DNA from: Polytrichum commune
Lineage: Eukaryota > Streptophyta > Polytrichopsida > Polytrichales > Polytrichaceae
Assembly (NCBI GenBank): GCA_950295325.1
Contig: OX485806.1
Coordinates: 44,327,169 to 44,387,168 of the forward strand
Reading direction: 5' to 3'
DNA length: 60,000 bases
The notes beneath the pieces are model-generated. The model saw nothing but the letters and a program-made list of their open reading frames with translations, was not told the DNA's origin and did not search any database. How positions within the stretch are numbered: the stretch's first letter is position 1; each line of letters opens with the position of its first letter. The position numbers and the translations under genes are program-made. Of this stretch, positions 46,740 through 58,170 are shown one piece after another.

Positions 46740-47995
46740 AGTGAATTTCACATATATGTCATGCTTAATGGTTGATGGTTTTATAAAGTAAAGTGTCCTC
46801 AATAGGCATCAAAGGAGACAACCCATATACTAATTGAAACGGTGTAAACCTGGTAGCTACCTTGAACAACGTCTAGTACACAAACAAAATGGTAGATAGG
46901 TGTTCATCCCAAATCAATACGTAATTCCTTGAATAAATTGGTTAATAGAATACAAAGAATTTATTGGATGATCTGGCCTATCTATTTCCTCGGGGTAAGA
47001 AGTAATGGACGCTCTATGTTTGATAAACAAATTATTCATTTAATATTGGAAAACTTCATTAAGGAATGATTTGATTGATTACTAAATAAATACAATGTAC
47101 AACCAAACCATGTAAAAACATTTTGTAGAGAAATCTTGAGATGACTATCAATATGTTTGTTTTGCAAGATTTTGGCCTCTATTAATTTGATAGCATAATT
47201 TGTAGCGATGTAAATGTATTTATTTTTTGTACAGTAGTTTATTGGTCTTATAGGTTTAATGAAAATAAGGCCCATTTCAAGGATGGCTTTACCAACATAA
47301 TGATGACAAGTTTAGCAAGAGATTTGGTGTTCAACTGACTTGATCTTTGACATCCATTGCAATTGTAACAATAGTTTGTGTTGTCTTGGTGGAATGTAGG
47401 CCACTAGTGTCCCGCATCCAAAATCTTCCGTGACCTATTTAGAGCAACTAGGCGACCACCTCTTGGTCCATAAGTTGTGTAGCACATTTTGGGCCTCATC
47501 GGGGTCAAGACAATGACAAGGTATTAAATCATGGCCCTGTCAAAACATAATTCCATCCTTAAGGAAAAATTAAAACTTCTAAGAGAACCAATTGAAGTTT
47601 TTGTTCTTATGAAAAATAACTAAAAATATTTGCATGTCGTTAGATACAACCATAATTTGGTATCCCAAGCGGCCTAGGCTACAATGTGATTAACATCTAT
47701 GGTTTCATCCGGTGCTTTTGTGGGTGGCTAAAATCTTCCAACCGGATAAAACAAAATGCTATCGTGTGAATTTTATCGTTTTTGTACAAAACTGTGACGT
47801 CATGTTTGACAACCAACGAGCAATTCGTCTGAAAACTTGAAGTTTCGTGAACTAGATGGACCTGCACCATACAATTGATGTAAAACACACATTTATTACT
47901 CAATAAGTAATAACAACACTTATGCAAGGCATAAACCATAATCAACGCTTTGCGTTCAATGGTGGTATAGTTTTCCCCTGTTTTTAAAGCAACCT
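46740..47995 (-). mobile_element. Decayed Ty3/gypsy pol remnant (RNase H and integrase)
   Basis: On the - strand, RNase H sequence is clear at about 47990-47830: NYTTIERKALIMVYALHK, YYLLSNKCVFYINCM. Downstream, at about 46915-46795, the end of integrase reads WDEHLSTILFVY, a TAG, then TLFKVATRFTPFQLVYGLSP and LMPIE. Intervening DNA has many stops. At about 48000 the pol sequence ends abruptly and unrelated DNA begins, so the reverse transcriptase part is gone. It is older and more broken than the element at 1-3276. Confidence 0.8.
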
Positions 47996-47999
47996 TGAG

Positions 48000-50474
48000 T
48001 GTGGTGCTTCTGGGCACCCCCCCTCCGAGGGAGCCTAAAAGTACCGCACAAGCCCTTCGGTGTAGCATGGCCTGCCTTGGGAGGTGCCCAAGCCGAACCC
48101 GGGTGTTATGATATTTAATGGGTGTTTTGTGTTTGTGGAGGGATTTAATAATCACATCCTATCCTTCCGATAGGTTGTGCCTAGATTTAAGTGCCTAAGA
48201 TAATTATCAAGTTCCCTAACCTAATGCCTAATCTATCCTAGTCTACGCGCAGACGCACCAGCTTTGGGATCAAGGCAACCTAACCCTAATGAATGAAATG
48301 ACCTTACCTTTTACCTTGGGCCACTTCTAATTCTTTACTTCTTATATATTAAATTCTCTAAATGGGGGAACCTTAATTAAGTCCCACCCTCTCAACCTTC
48401 ATTCTTAGTTTATGATTGATTAAACAAAGCCTATGTTATTAAGTTCATAATTTATGGCATCACCACCTACCTGTTTGGTGCACGTCCTAATTCGAACCCT
48501 TCAAGGCCCTGTGCGGGTCTCTTGAAGGTTGATTGATACTTACACCCTCCGATCTTTGCCGCCGGAGGGGTAGTTTCAATCCTCCGAGTTAAGTTTCCAG
48601 TTGGTTTTTTGCCCACTGGATTTGTACGAATTGTGTTGGTTATTAATTAGTTTAACACGGTTTGACCACGAAAATTTAACTTGATGGGACCGGGGAATAA
48701 GGCAAAATGTGTGTGTTGAGTACAACATTATGAATCACAAGAGATGTGTAAATGATACGATCAATCAACACAGACCTAAGGAGCAAAGCACATTCAAGCA
48801 TCAAATGGAATTAACAAGCAAGAGGAAGTTCAAGGAGCGGCACCGAAATTGGGAGAAGAAGCTTTCAACCTCGGCTATGGAGCTCGGACTCGGCCATGGA
48901 GTTGGCCACGGCCTTAGGGACCCTTTCCCACGGCATTGCGCTACTTACGCGCGGAGATAGGGTCCGCTACCCACGGATATAGGAAACCCAACTCCTTTAT
49001 AAAAAAAGCTTAGTTATTAGAGGTGCATATTAAGGGAGGTATTAGAGGAATATTAAAAGGGTATATTAAGGGGTATATGGAATATATTAGAATATAGGAT
49101 TTTGAGGATGAGGGAAGAGACATAATTATGTATTTAAGGATTGCATTGAATATCCAAGGAAGCATGATTATGGAATAGTTTAGAATGTAGGATTTTGATG
49201 AAGCACGATTATGGAATATATGGGAATTTTGGATATAAAGTTCAAGTGACATTATGAAGACACTAAGGGGAATATAGGACTAGAATACATCCTACGAGTA
49301 TGTACTAAATACCAATTATCGGAATCAAATCAATCACGCACAAAGATTTGATTGACTCTCAAGGAGAGATATAGTAAAATCTTGGTATTAAGAACATTAT
49401 AGTAGTGAAACGGTTATAACCGTTTTAGATAGATAGCATCTACATATATTGAAGATAGCTAGTATCTAGGAAAGTGTAAGTTAACAATCACTCTTAGTAT
49501 AGATTTTGGATAGGAAGAAAAGACTATATAAGGGAAGCATTTTAGGAGACCTACACCTCATTTTCTACACAACGAAGTTATCTTAAATTTGAGTGTCAAG
49601 AATCACTTGAAGCTTTTGCAACTCTCCTCTCGAGGAACTTTTGCAATACACTTATCTTTTCTACAAATGCGTGTGATCTTTCTACCTCTCTCAATTTGAA
49701 CTACGAGTCGTCAATGGTACTTTGTAGCTTAAGTGATTGAGCAACCGAGAGTATAGTAGATTGAGTAGACTCTTTTGAGAAAGAACTCAAAAGATAGTGT
49801 GAGGGTAAGAACAAAGCGCTCAAGACAAATTGGAGAATCAATGAGACTTTGAGAGAGATTGAATTGAGAAAGCGATTGTCAACTTGAGTGAAGAAAACAA
49901 GATTATCTCTCAAAGCGGAACTTATCATTGATCTCCTCAAAAGGGAATTATAAATATACATGTGATTGAATGATTGAAGAATTATATGCATGTTATGATT
50001 TAAGCAAAACAACTTAACGATTGCAACTCCTTCAAAAGAGGAGGAACTTATTATTGAAAACTACATAATTGACTTATAAGTATTATACATATTATACTAC
50101 ATATTGATTGTTGAACTTATGATTAACAAGAATGATGAAGACATTAATTTATATCAAAGTTTGAATACATATGAATGAAGTAATATTGATATAAGATAAT
50201 CTACTTACTACAATTGTTATTGAAGCTTCTTACTTTAAGATTATTTGTGAGTTGTTGGATGTCATTAACAATCAAAGAGGAGTTCTTTCTCTTGAATAAA
50301 CCTCAAGAGAGTTATAATTATTCTTGTCATTAAAACACTTTGAATGTTAAACGTGACATTGCAAAACAATCAATGATGTGTTCACGAAATTATAACTACT
50401 ATATGCATACATGTCAAGTTACAATATTATAAGTAGTAACACTTGAGCTTAAAAAGGAAGACTCAAGAATATTA
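48000..50474. other. No gene seen; AT-rich intergenic DNA
   Basis: A somewhat GC-rich block lies at 48000-48120 and 48490-48600. A lone 83-codon frame at 48709-48960 has no recognisable feature. 49010-49260 is built of words such as AATATTA, GGTATAT and GGAATATA. Confidence 0.45.
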
Positions 50475-50956
50475 GATCTTGTGGGAACACGCGAACACCA
50501 AAATGTCCGGATTGGCGGTTTTAAGTGCCTAATCCGGGTTGTCCGGATGACCCTAGTATCGTCCAGGGATTCTGTGAAGTGTAGGAGGTCTAAAACTCTC
50601 CGTACCTGCTTATTTCTTCTTCCTTAGCCAAATTTCCGGAAATCCTAATTTCCGGATATTTGGTCTTTGGGGACATTCTTAGCCTTTTTCCGGAGGGTAC
50701 CTCTCCGGATGTTATTTCTAGGTCCTCTTTATAATACTTACCCACCCCTTTACGTCTACTCTTTAGAATAATTGGTTTCTTCCGGTGAAGACGTCCTTGA
50801 TAAGGTTAGAATCCGGGAACTCCCTCACAACCAATCCGGATTGATCAGGTCCGTCCTGGCAGGTCACGCAGAGAGATCTGGATTGTTTCTTGGGACCATA
50901 GTGGCCAGAGGAGTCCGGATTCCAACCGGAGATCTAACTCGACGGGATGAGTAGGT

Positions 50957-51410
50957 GACCCGTACCACTTTCCGGATTACCCCGTCCAAAGACTGTGAGA
51001 CCTCTTCAGAAGGTCGGATGGCGTAAGTCCGGCACCTTCTGGATCTTGCCCAGTCCTAACGACGGCTATCTCACATGGACGTTACCCAGGCATTCGGAAC
51101 AATGAGGATCTCTTCCTACTGCACTCCGGAGGTGGCTTCCTATCGGAATCCTTACTGATCCGGACCTCTCCTTCTCCGTCCGACGGATCTGTCCGGCTAC
51201 CTTTACCTTGGATTCTATTCAATCTGAGATAACTAGGCGATCCGTACCACTAATCCGGGCAGGTCCGTCTAAGGACGGTGGGACCTCTTCAGAAGATCAG
51301 ATTGGCGTAAGTCCGGATCCCTTCCGGATCTCACCCAATCTTCCCAGCGGCTATCCCACCTAGACGTTACCCAACCTACCGGATTAGTGAGGTTTCCCTC
51401 CCACTACACT
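50957..51410 (+). repeat. Two diverged direct repeats, period about 283 bp
   Basis: About 50957-51130 and 51240-51410 share, in order, CCGTACCACT, GTGGGACCTCTTCAGAAG-like, GGCGTAAGTCCGG, GGATCT.CCCA, CGGCTATC.CAC, GACGTTACCCA and GTGAGG/AATGAGGATCT-like words. They lie in the tail of the element at 50480-54605, downstream of its gene. Confidence 0.75.
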
Positions 51411-51866
51411 CAGAGAGGATCTACAAGGCGATAACCGGATCTGATCCGGGTCTCCTCTCTCATGTCCTATCCGGAACTCCTATCCCTCATGCCCTCTCTT
51501 TCTCTTCCACTAACGATCTCCGGGTCATTCACACACACACATCAATCAAGAGAAGTCAAGGAGTCAGAAGCAAAGACATTTATTCGGGGTAGGAGTGATC
51601 ACAATACAACAATGGAGAAGGAACCCTTCTCAAGCTCCTTATTCAGCCTTAAGTAGAGGCTCAAAAATCCCTAAACTGAGGGCGGCGGCCCAAGCGGCCG
51701 CCGCTCAAGAAAACCCTAACTACCCCCGGTCTCCCGGATTTCCCGGATCCAGATCCGGGTTTTCCGCTGACACTACCAAAGGAAAATTTTATTAATCGTC
51801 TTCAAAAACTCCTAAGTCCTACCTGCCTACCTCCCTTCTGCCTAATTAATCTAGCTACTCCCCTAA

Positions 51867-53938
51867 CTAAGAAGACCGGTGCTTCTTCGGAGCCGATCCC
51901 TCCTTTGAGTGACTCCCTAACCCGCTGACGGCGGATGAGCCCCCGGCCGGCGACGCCTTCTGCAGCCGCGTGAGCATCCTCCTCATGTTCGGAGACGGAG
52001 CAACCTCGTCCTCCGAATCCGCTGCCCTCTCGGTCCGTGGGGTAGCGGTCCCTGGTGTCCCGGAGACTGTCCCTGGGGTTCCGGAAGCTGTCCCGATCCG
52101 GATGCTTCGGACTGGAGAAGGATCGCTTCCGGTGCCCTGCTCCGGATTCCGTCCACCCGAGAGTGAAGCCGTCCGCGGATCCCTGTTGGAGGCCGCTCTC
52201 GAGTGTGGCGGAGGAAATGGACTCACCACTTGGCAGTCCCGTGGAGACGATGGCGAGGCATGGGTCATAGGAGCCTTGCCCCTACTCGGAGTGGCCTCCC
52301 GATCGGAAGTCTGGTGCCGGATCGGCGTCCGAGCCCTATCCGGAGTCTGGGACCTATCTGAGTTCCGCGGAACAGGGGACTGGCCCCTTCCGGATCGGAC
52401 CGACCCGGTGCTCTTCCGCCTCACCTGGGGAGAACGGACCCTTTCCGGAGCCCCTCCGGAATTACCAGGCCGAGAGCCGCCTCCTTGCTGGCTGGGTCCT
52501 GCAGAGGCCGGCGGATTCTGAACCAGGGCTACTTCACCAACCACCTTGTAGAGGGTTCCGGTTGGTGACCCTGGCGGACCCGGATAGAGCACCCTCCGCG
52601 GTGTTCCGCTTGGCGGGACCACCCTCTGGATTTCCGCCAGGAGATCCTTCATCGTTCGTGAATACTTCACGAGGATGGGGAGGGTCTGCCTGGCGGAAGC
52701 GGGATCTCCGGACTCCATCATCCGGTCGTAGAGATGTGCCTTGTTAACGATCTCCGCCAGATGACCCACCAGTTCCCGGATCCGGCTAAAGAGCACCGCC
52801 TGCTCCGCATGGTACTTCCGGATCTCCTCGCTCTTCTGACTCAGCTCCTGAGTCATGGCCGCTACCTGGGCGGTGAGGTGGGCGTTCTCCGTCTTGGCCT
52901 GCTCCAGCTCCTTCCGATCCGCCCTTTTTGCCAATTCCCAGAGAATGTTTCGGGTCCGCAGTCGTCCAGAGCGTGGTTCGCCCCCTTGACGATGTGCTCC
53001 AGTCGGTAGTACTGGGTCTTGAGGTCCTCCATCCCCTCCTGGAACCGCTTGAATGGATTCTCCGGGAAGTCCCAAGCGGATAGGTCCACATTTCGCCATG
53101 GGGTCTCCCGGCTGGGTCCGGCTTCCGGATGTTGGTGAGGGGGAGGGGGAGAGAATGGCCTCGAGACGGTTGGTGGCAGGCTTCCGGGTGACGAGGGAGG
53201 TGCTTCCGGAAGAATAGGGTCGCTGGAGGTCTCCGTCTCGACGTCTCCGGCTTCCGGAAGCAGCTTGTAGGTGACCTCATCCGCCGCTATTGTGAGCAGG
53301 TCCTCCTTCTCTGCCGTGATGCAGTCGAAATGCTGGTAGAGGTGCAAAATGAAGGGGGAGAGGAAGGAGGGTTTCCGGCCAATATGGGGGAGGGCCCGTC
53401 CGACTATCTCCTGGATGATCAGGCCCCAATTCACTGGCTGGACTCCGGACATTGCACCAAACAGCGTGTTAGCCATGGTGAGGCTAATCCGCTTCGGCTT
53501 GTCCGGATTGAGAATGGGCAGGAGAAACTCTAGCACTCTCCGCTCCCTAATATTCCGGCAGTTCCCTGGGTGGAATCCGTCCTTTGGATCCGCATCCCCT
53601 CTGAACTTCCCGGCGAACAGGCCGTCGCGGCGGCCCGCCCACCCCTCCGTGATTCCCTTGGGAAACCCGTAGACCCTGTTCCACGTATCCGGAGTCCAAT
53701 GTTCCGGATCCCTCCTCTTTGTGCCTAGCCACTGATTTCCCCTCTCGAATTTAAACTCGCGGAGGGTATCTTCCGCTCTGAGATTCCAGGGTTTGGAGAG
53801 CAATCCCGCACAACCCATGACCCTGAGATCCTCCGCGAGCTCCTGCAGCTCTCTATCCTCCCTCGGAATTGCAGGGGTGAGGGCTTTCAGCGGAATCGGG
53901 ATGGGTTCCCGCTGATCCTCTTCCCGTGCTTCCGGCAT
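51867..53938 (-). pseudogene. Gag-like protein of unknown family, one frameshift
   Basis: Starting at 53938 (MPEAREEDQREP) the first frame is open for 358 codons, and the second, downstream frame runs to 51867; a shift near 52945-52965 joins them into about 690 residues. Order: a globular N-terminal part (WNRVYGFPKGITEGWAGRRD; NIRERRVLEFLLPILNPDKP; RISLTMANTLFGAMSG; VNWGLIIQEIVGRALPHIG), a Pro-rich linker (PPPPHQHPEAGPS), a coiled coil (ELEQAKTENAHLTAQVAAMT), then a long Ser/Pro/Arg-rich tail with repeats of SGTPGT and RTPI. There is no zinc knuckle and no enzyme domain. This layout suits a structural or nucleic-acid-binding transposon protein, but the family is not one I can name. Codon GC is far above the neighbourhood. 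Confidence 0.6.
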
Positions 53939-54168
53939 TTTCCTCTCCTCTCACCCTTTCTGGCTTGCAACCTCTCTCTCTCTCTTCCGGAGTCCTTCTC
54001 TTCCGTCTAATTGCCACAAAGTCCCGGCAAGCCCACTGCCGGTGACTGAAAAGTGCTGAGTCCCAGCAATCCAACTGCTGGCGGCTCAAAAGAATGAACA
54101 CCTCACCACTCGTTCTCTCAACAGGTTGCCTTTTTCCAGAAAAGAGTGGGAGGGAGAAGGAAGGGACC

Positions 54169-54177
54169 CTTAAATAT
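54169..54177 (-). promoter_or_regulatory. TATA-like box before the gag-like gene
   Basis: On the - strand ATATTTAAG lies about 230 bases before the start codon at 53938. It is the best TATA-like sequence between the gene and the element end. Confidence 0.4.
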
Positions 54178-54199
54178 CCTTCCTCCCTCTTCCTTCCCC

Positions 54200-54350
54200 T
54201 GTTACCGTTCGGTTTAACGGAAAACCGTTACCAACCGTTTTCCGGCGGTTCCCACCAACGGTTTTACTAACATTTTTACCAACGGCTCTCTTTTCCCCCA
54301 ACCGCCATAAGGCCCGTTATAACCGCCACTTCCGGGCCGTTGGGTAATCT
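54200..54350 (-). promoter_or_regulatory. Cluster of AACGG/CCGTT motifs
   Basis: At least eight copies of CCGTT or AACGG in both orientations, including CGGTTTAACGGAAAACCGTT, directly upstream (in gene direction) of the TATA-like box. AACGG is the core recognised by many plant Myb proteins. A regulatory role is inference. Confidence 0.4.
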
Positions 54351-54605
54351 TGGCGCGTCCGTTACTTGGTCCGGACCAATGGTTTGGACCATGATTACAT
54401 GGTCCGCCCATCCTATTTGACGGACCGGTCATAGTACTTATTTAGAGTCGTTTTACCGCACAAGGCGGGGTTAGACTACTCTATTTCCTAGTACCATTAA
54501 TTTTGTCCTAATAGTCCCTATTATCCTCAGATAAGCAAGGTAAAATACGGAAATTGAATCCGTATTTCCGTATTTCCGTATTTCCGTCGAATTTGGACTC
54601 CCACA

Positions 54606-55250
54606 GATCTTCTTCATCATTATAAGATTACTATCATTTGTGTGATTAATGTTTATGAACTACTAACATTAAGGATTCATACAATTTATTGAACACTATA
54701 TTATTATCAAGGATATTGTTACACCTCTTAAAACTTTCTTTAAATCTAATGGTTCTTATTATCAATGATGCCTTACATTGAGAGTAAGAATTAAGATAAT
54801 GAGATTGTGTTCAATCCAATAATTATATTCATATCATAAGGAGAAGAGAGGGATTATTAATTAGAGACCGAACATATTAATGAAGCACGGTAGTTCTCAA
54901 GCGAATATAAATTTACGTGATGTCTCACCGTGAGTCTTCTTGAGCTAAATTGCAAGGGAACGACCCACGGGGTCCATCAGTGTGTTCAACCCCAGGTACG
55001 CAACTCCCATATTATACGCAGGGGGCATTGTATTAAAAACGGCTTAGAGGACGGCTTTTGTAAAAATTATATCAAATTATATTGTGGAGGTCACCTTCAA
55101 CCCTCAGCCTTAAACGGTGTAACCCACTGCTGAACCGGTTTACATGGAAGTCACTCCCACCAAAATTAGATTATTCTAAGTTTCCATTTCTATGAAGGTG
55201 ATTGCATGTGATATGTTCTTATAAAACTTTCTTGAATTCTCAAGGAGTAG
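54606..55250. other. No gene seen
   Basis: AT-rich DNA after the second GATCT. One 67-codon frame (54930-55133) is without recognisable similarity. Confidence 0.45.
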
Positions 55251-55254
55251 TTGA

Positions 55255-55490
55255 CCTAAGTTTTCCAAGCTTATGTTCCCCGAAATCCTAATGTCAAGGT
55301 TAAGTGTTCTCTAAGGGAAATCATGGAATTCTAAGTTTTCAAGCTTATGTTCGCCGAAATCCTAATGTCAAGGTTAAGTGTATCTAAAGGAACTCATGGA
55401 CTCTTGAGGAGTAGTTGACCTTAGTCTTTCAAGCTTATGTTCCCCGAAAGCCTAATGTCAAGGTTAAGTGCATTCAAAGGAACTTCAATA
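55255..55490 (+). repeat. Tandem repeat of about 75-90-bp units, three copies
   Basis: Three copies of a unit containing TTTTC.AAGCTTATGTTC, CCCGAAA.CCTAATGTCAAG and GTTAAGTG, starting near 55260, 55335 and 55425. The third is preceded by GAGGAGTAGTTGACCT, which also occurs before the first. Confidence 0.88.
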
Positions 55491-56395
55491 TTGTATACAA
55501 TATCTTTCATGGTTTGAATGATTAAATCTTTCCTTATTCTCTCAAAGTATTTCAAAATATTTCATTTAAGAGGGTCTATAGTTTCAAACATACTTTCTCA
55601 CTAAATGGAATCCCTAAGAGATCTCTAGTCTTTCCAATATTCATTTGAGGGTCCTTGCCTAAGTTCTATTACGAGGCAAGCATACTTCCTCACTAAACTC
55701 CAAGTTACCTAATTTAGATGATTCCCTTGACGTCATGTAATCCATGTTCATTCCATCATTCATAAGTGCATATTACTCCGATTGTTATTCCAAGGTGTTT
55801 TGATTGACAATCCCCTATGCCTCTAAGGGAAGTTCCAATTCTTGGCCATTACTTGCCTAAATTCCCCAAGTGTCCCCCCTTAATTGCTTTACATTCCCAA
55901 GTATCCCCCTTGGTTGCTTTTCATTCTTCGAAATCCACATATAGGCTAGGTGATTTGATTGGCAAGGTGGCGGTCTAGGTCACTTTAGATCATCTCTTCT
56001 TGCTTGCGTAGTCCATGATGGCTTTGGGTACTCATCGAGTGGATCTTTAACTATCATTTACCTCAAATCCGAAGTCACTTGGAGGAAGGTAATCACCGTC
56101 TTTACAACTTAGGTGTCCACTCCGAATTTGACAGCTTCTCGTCTCAATCTCCCGCGTACGCCTTGCCCATGTGAGTCTTTGCTAGCTCCTCGGCCATCCT
56201 CTTCCTCTTTACCTCAACCCCTTTACTCATTTGGTATCACTTTTGTAATGTCATAATTGCCCTAAGTATGGAAATCTCAATGTTGGTCCCTTTTGTTGTT
56301 TCCGATGATCGTGTATGATTTACCAACCGGTCATGAAGTAATTTCTCAATTTCCTAAGTCGTAAGAGACCTCTCGGTCGTATGCGCGCTTGATAA
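55491..56395. other. No gene seen
   Basis: Only short open frames and no recognisable domain, repeat or RNA gene. Confidence 0.45.
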
Positions 56396-56399
56396 CTCC

Positions 56400-56645
56400 A
56401 CCTAGTTTGCACCACGCGTGCGTCTCAATTCCTCCTCCTAGAGCACCACGCGTACCTTAAGTATTTAATTTGCACCAACGCGTGCCTCTAAGAAATAATT
56501 TGCACCAACGTGTGCCACTAAGTAGTAGTTTGCACCAACGCGTGCCTCTAAGTGGTAATTTGCACCAACGCGTGCCTCTAAATAGTAAATTTGCACCAAC
56601 GCGTGCCACTAGTATTAAATTGCACCAACACGTGCCTTAAGCATA
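56400..56645 (+). repeat. Minisatellite of about 32-bp units with an ACGCGT core
   Basis: About eight copies of TTTGCACCAACGCGTGCC followed by TCTAAG.AGTAA or CACTAAG. The palindromic ACGCGT is kept in most units; two have ACGTGT or ACACGT. The first two units are shorter (GCACCACGCGT). Confidence 0.9.
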
Positions 56646-57330
56646 TTAGTTCGAGACCCGGACACTCATGTAGGATATTCGGAATGAAATGAAGTGTATT
56701 AGGGGACCCAACTTGGCCCCTTTATATAGTGTTTCACATCTAGGTATTTGTAGATTTTTGTAAATGTTAGCTTCAGCTAAATTTAGCACTGTATCTAAAT
56801 ATAGCCTGTTTTCAAAGTCTTAATTCATAGAGACTAAATCTATTTAGTCTAACATGTAAATCCTACTTACATATCTTTTCATATCACCTAAGCTACTTAA
56901 TTGACATGTGCTCTAAGCGGGGATAAGACCGCGCCTCTACGCTTCTCGAAATGGTCCTATTTACATTTATTGTCAAGCCTAACACCAGTTCGCCTCTACA
57001 AGTACCCGGATCCGCTCCAGTTCGTCTCCAGTCCCCGAGGCCTAACCGGTTCGTCTTCCCCGCATCCGAGGCCTACCCGGTCCATCTTTACCCGGGCTCG
57101 GACCTACCCGGTCCATCCTCACCAGTGCTTGGATCTAACCCGAGGTCGGGGGTCTGCAATGCCCCATTCTCACTTAGTTGCTTCAGGCCCTAGAATGGCC
57201 CCGTTCTCACCCGCTGCCTGGGTTTCGTAACAGTCCTGCTCCCACTCGCTGCTCGGAGCTTCAACTCCGTTCGCTCCCGGCGCTCTCACCTTGGCTCTGT
57301 TCCTTGCTGGCATACTGAGATCGCTGGTGC
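56646..57330. other. TATA-like leader and CCCGGT-rich segment, possibly an LTR part
   Basis: CCCTTTATATAG at about 56717 resembles a promoter. 56990-57150 is C-rich with repeats of GAGGCCTA and CCCGGTCCATC. No terminal repeat or gene was identified. Confidence 0.35.
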
Positions 57331-57344
57331 TTCTACATATATCA

Positions 57345-57495
57345 AATTAAACTGATCAAAAAGTTGGGTGAAGACCAAATTAAATAAAATAAGATGAATA
57401 AAAAGTTGGGTAAAGACCAAATTAAATAAAATGAGATGAAAAAAAAATTGGGTAAAGACCAAATTAAATAAATGAGATGAAAAAAAGGTTGGGTT
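57345..57495 (+). repeat. Tandem repeat of about 48 bp, three copies
   Basis: Three copies of a unit containing GTTGGGTAAAGACCAAATTA and AATAAAATGAGATGAA; the last is slightly shortened. Confidence 0.88.
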
Positions 57496-58069
57496 GTATA
57501 TTTATTAAAAAAAAAACTCCAAAGTATATAAACAATTGAAACACCTAGTCTTTTAACCTTGTAGTGCGTCTAAGAGGGGTATTTAATGTAGATGTCGGAT
57601 TAGTATTCACAAATGATAGAGGGTCCTTTTAAGGTCTCTCTCTTTTGGAAGGAGTTGTGGCAATTACAGGTGTAACATATTCCTTCTCCCTATCTCTACC
57701 TTCACTACATGAGCCTCTACACTTCATCTCACAATCCATGTGTGTTTGTTTAAGCCAAGGATGACCCTCCCAAATGAGCACAAACACATTCCAAAGCGAC
57801 GATACAAAGGATCCAAAGAAAAGACACAAAGGCTCCAAAACCGAACACAAAAACTTCAAAGCGAATATATAGAAGCCTCAAACCCTAAACTGGGAACCCA
57901 TGATATTTTAAAATACCCAATGATACCCTTGAGTAGTCGGCGCATCATATGATGTATATGGTCTTAAAAATACATACCTCAAATGTATCCTAACACAAAT
58001 CATTAGTTTTCTATCCCAACGGTTAGACCAGTAAGTTGCCTAAACATAATTTTTAAAAATCCACACGAA
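57496..58069. other. No gene seen
   Basis: AT-rich with short shadow frames only. Confidence 0.4.
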
Positions 58070-58170
58070 TATTTGCCTCCAATTAGAATTATAAGCCACG
58101 AATAGTTGCCTCCCATTAAAGTTATAAGCCACGAATAGTTGCCTCCTATTAAAATTATAAGTCATTCACA
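58070..58170 (+). repeat. Tandem repeat of 35 bp, three copies
   Basis: Three copies of GTTGCCTCC.ATTAAA.TTAT followed by AAGCCACGAATA. Confidence 0.88.

Larger units (their letters stand above)
50480..54605 (-). mobile_element. 4.1-kb element with a single gag-like gene, TGTGGGA...TCCCACA ends and GATCT duplication
   Basis: The segment begins TGTGGGA (50480) and ends TCCCACA (54605), with GATCT directly before and directly after (50475-50479 and 54606-54610). A 5-bp duplication and TG...CA ends are what LTR retrotransposons leave, yet I find no direct long terminal repeat: the 670 bases before the gene and the DNA after it are different. The interior is GC-rich against AT-rich flanks, full of TTCCGGA/CCGGAT words, and carries one long gene on the - strand. 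No reverse transcriptase, integrase or transposase is present, so it is non-autonomous. Confidence 0.75.

Noticed and set aside
48709-48960. 83-codon open frame
   Set aside because: Isolated, with a low-complexity Gly/His/Leu end and no domain.
50480-54605. Interpretation as an ordinary LTR retrotransposon
   Set aside because: The ends and the 5-bp duplication fit, but no direct terminal repeat could be found on either side of the gene, so I did not annotate LTRs.
55255-58170. CRISPR-like arrays
   Set aside because: The repeats are contiguous minisatellites without unique spacers, and the genome is eukaryotic.
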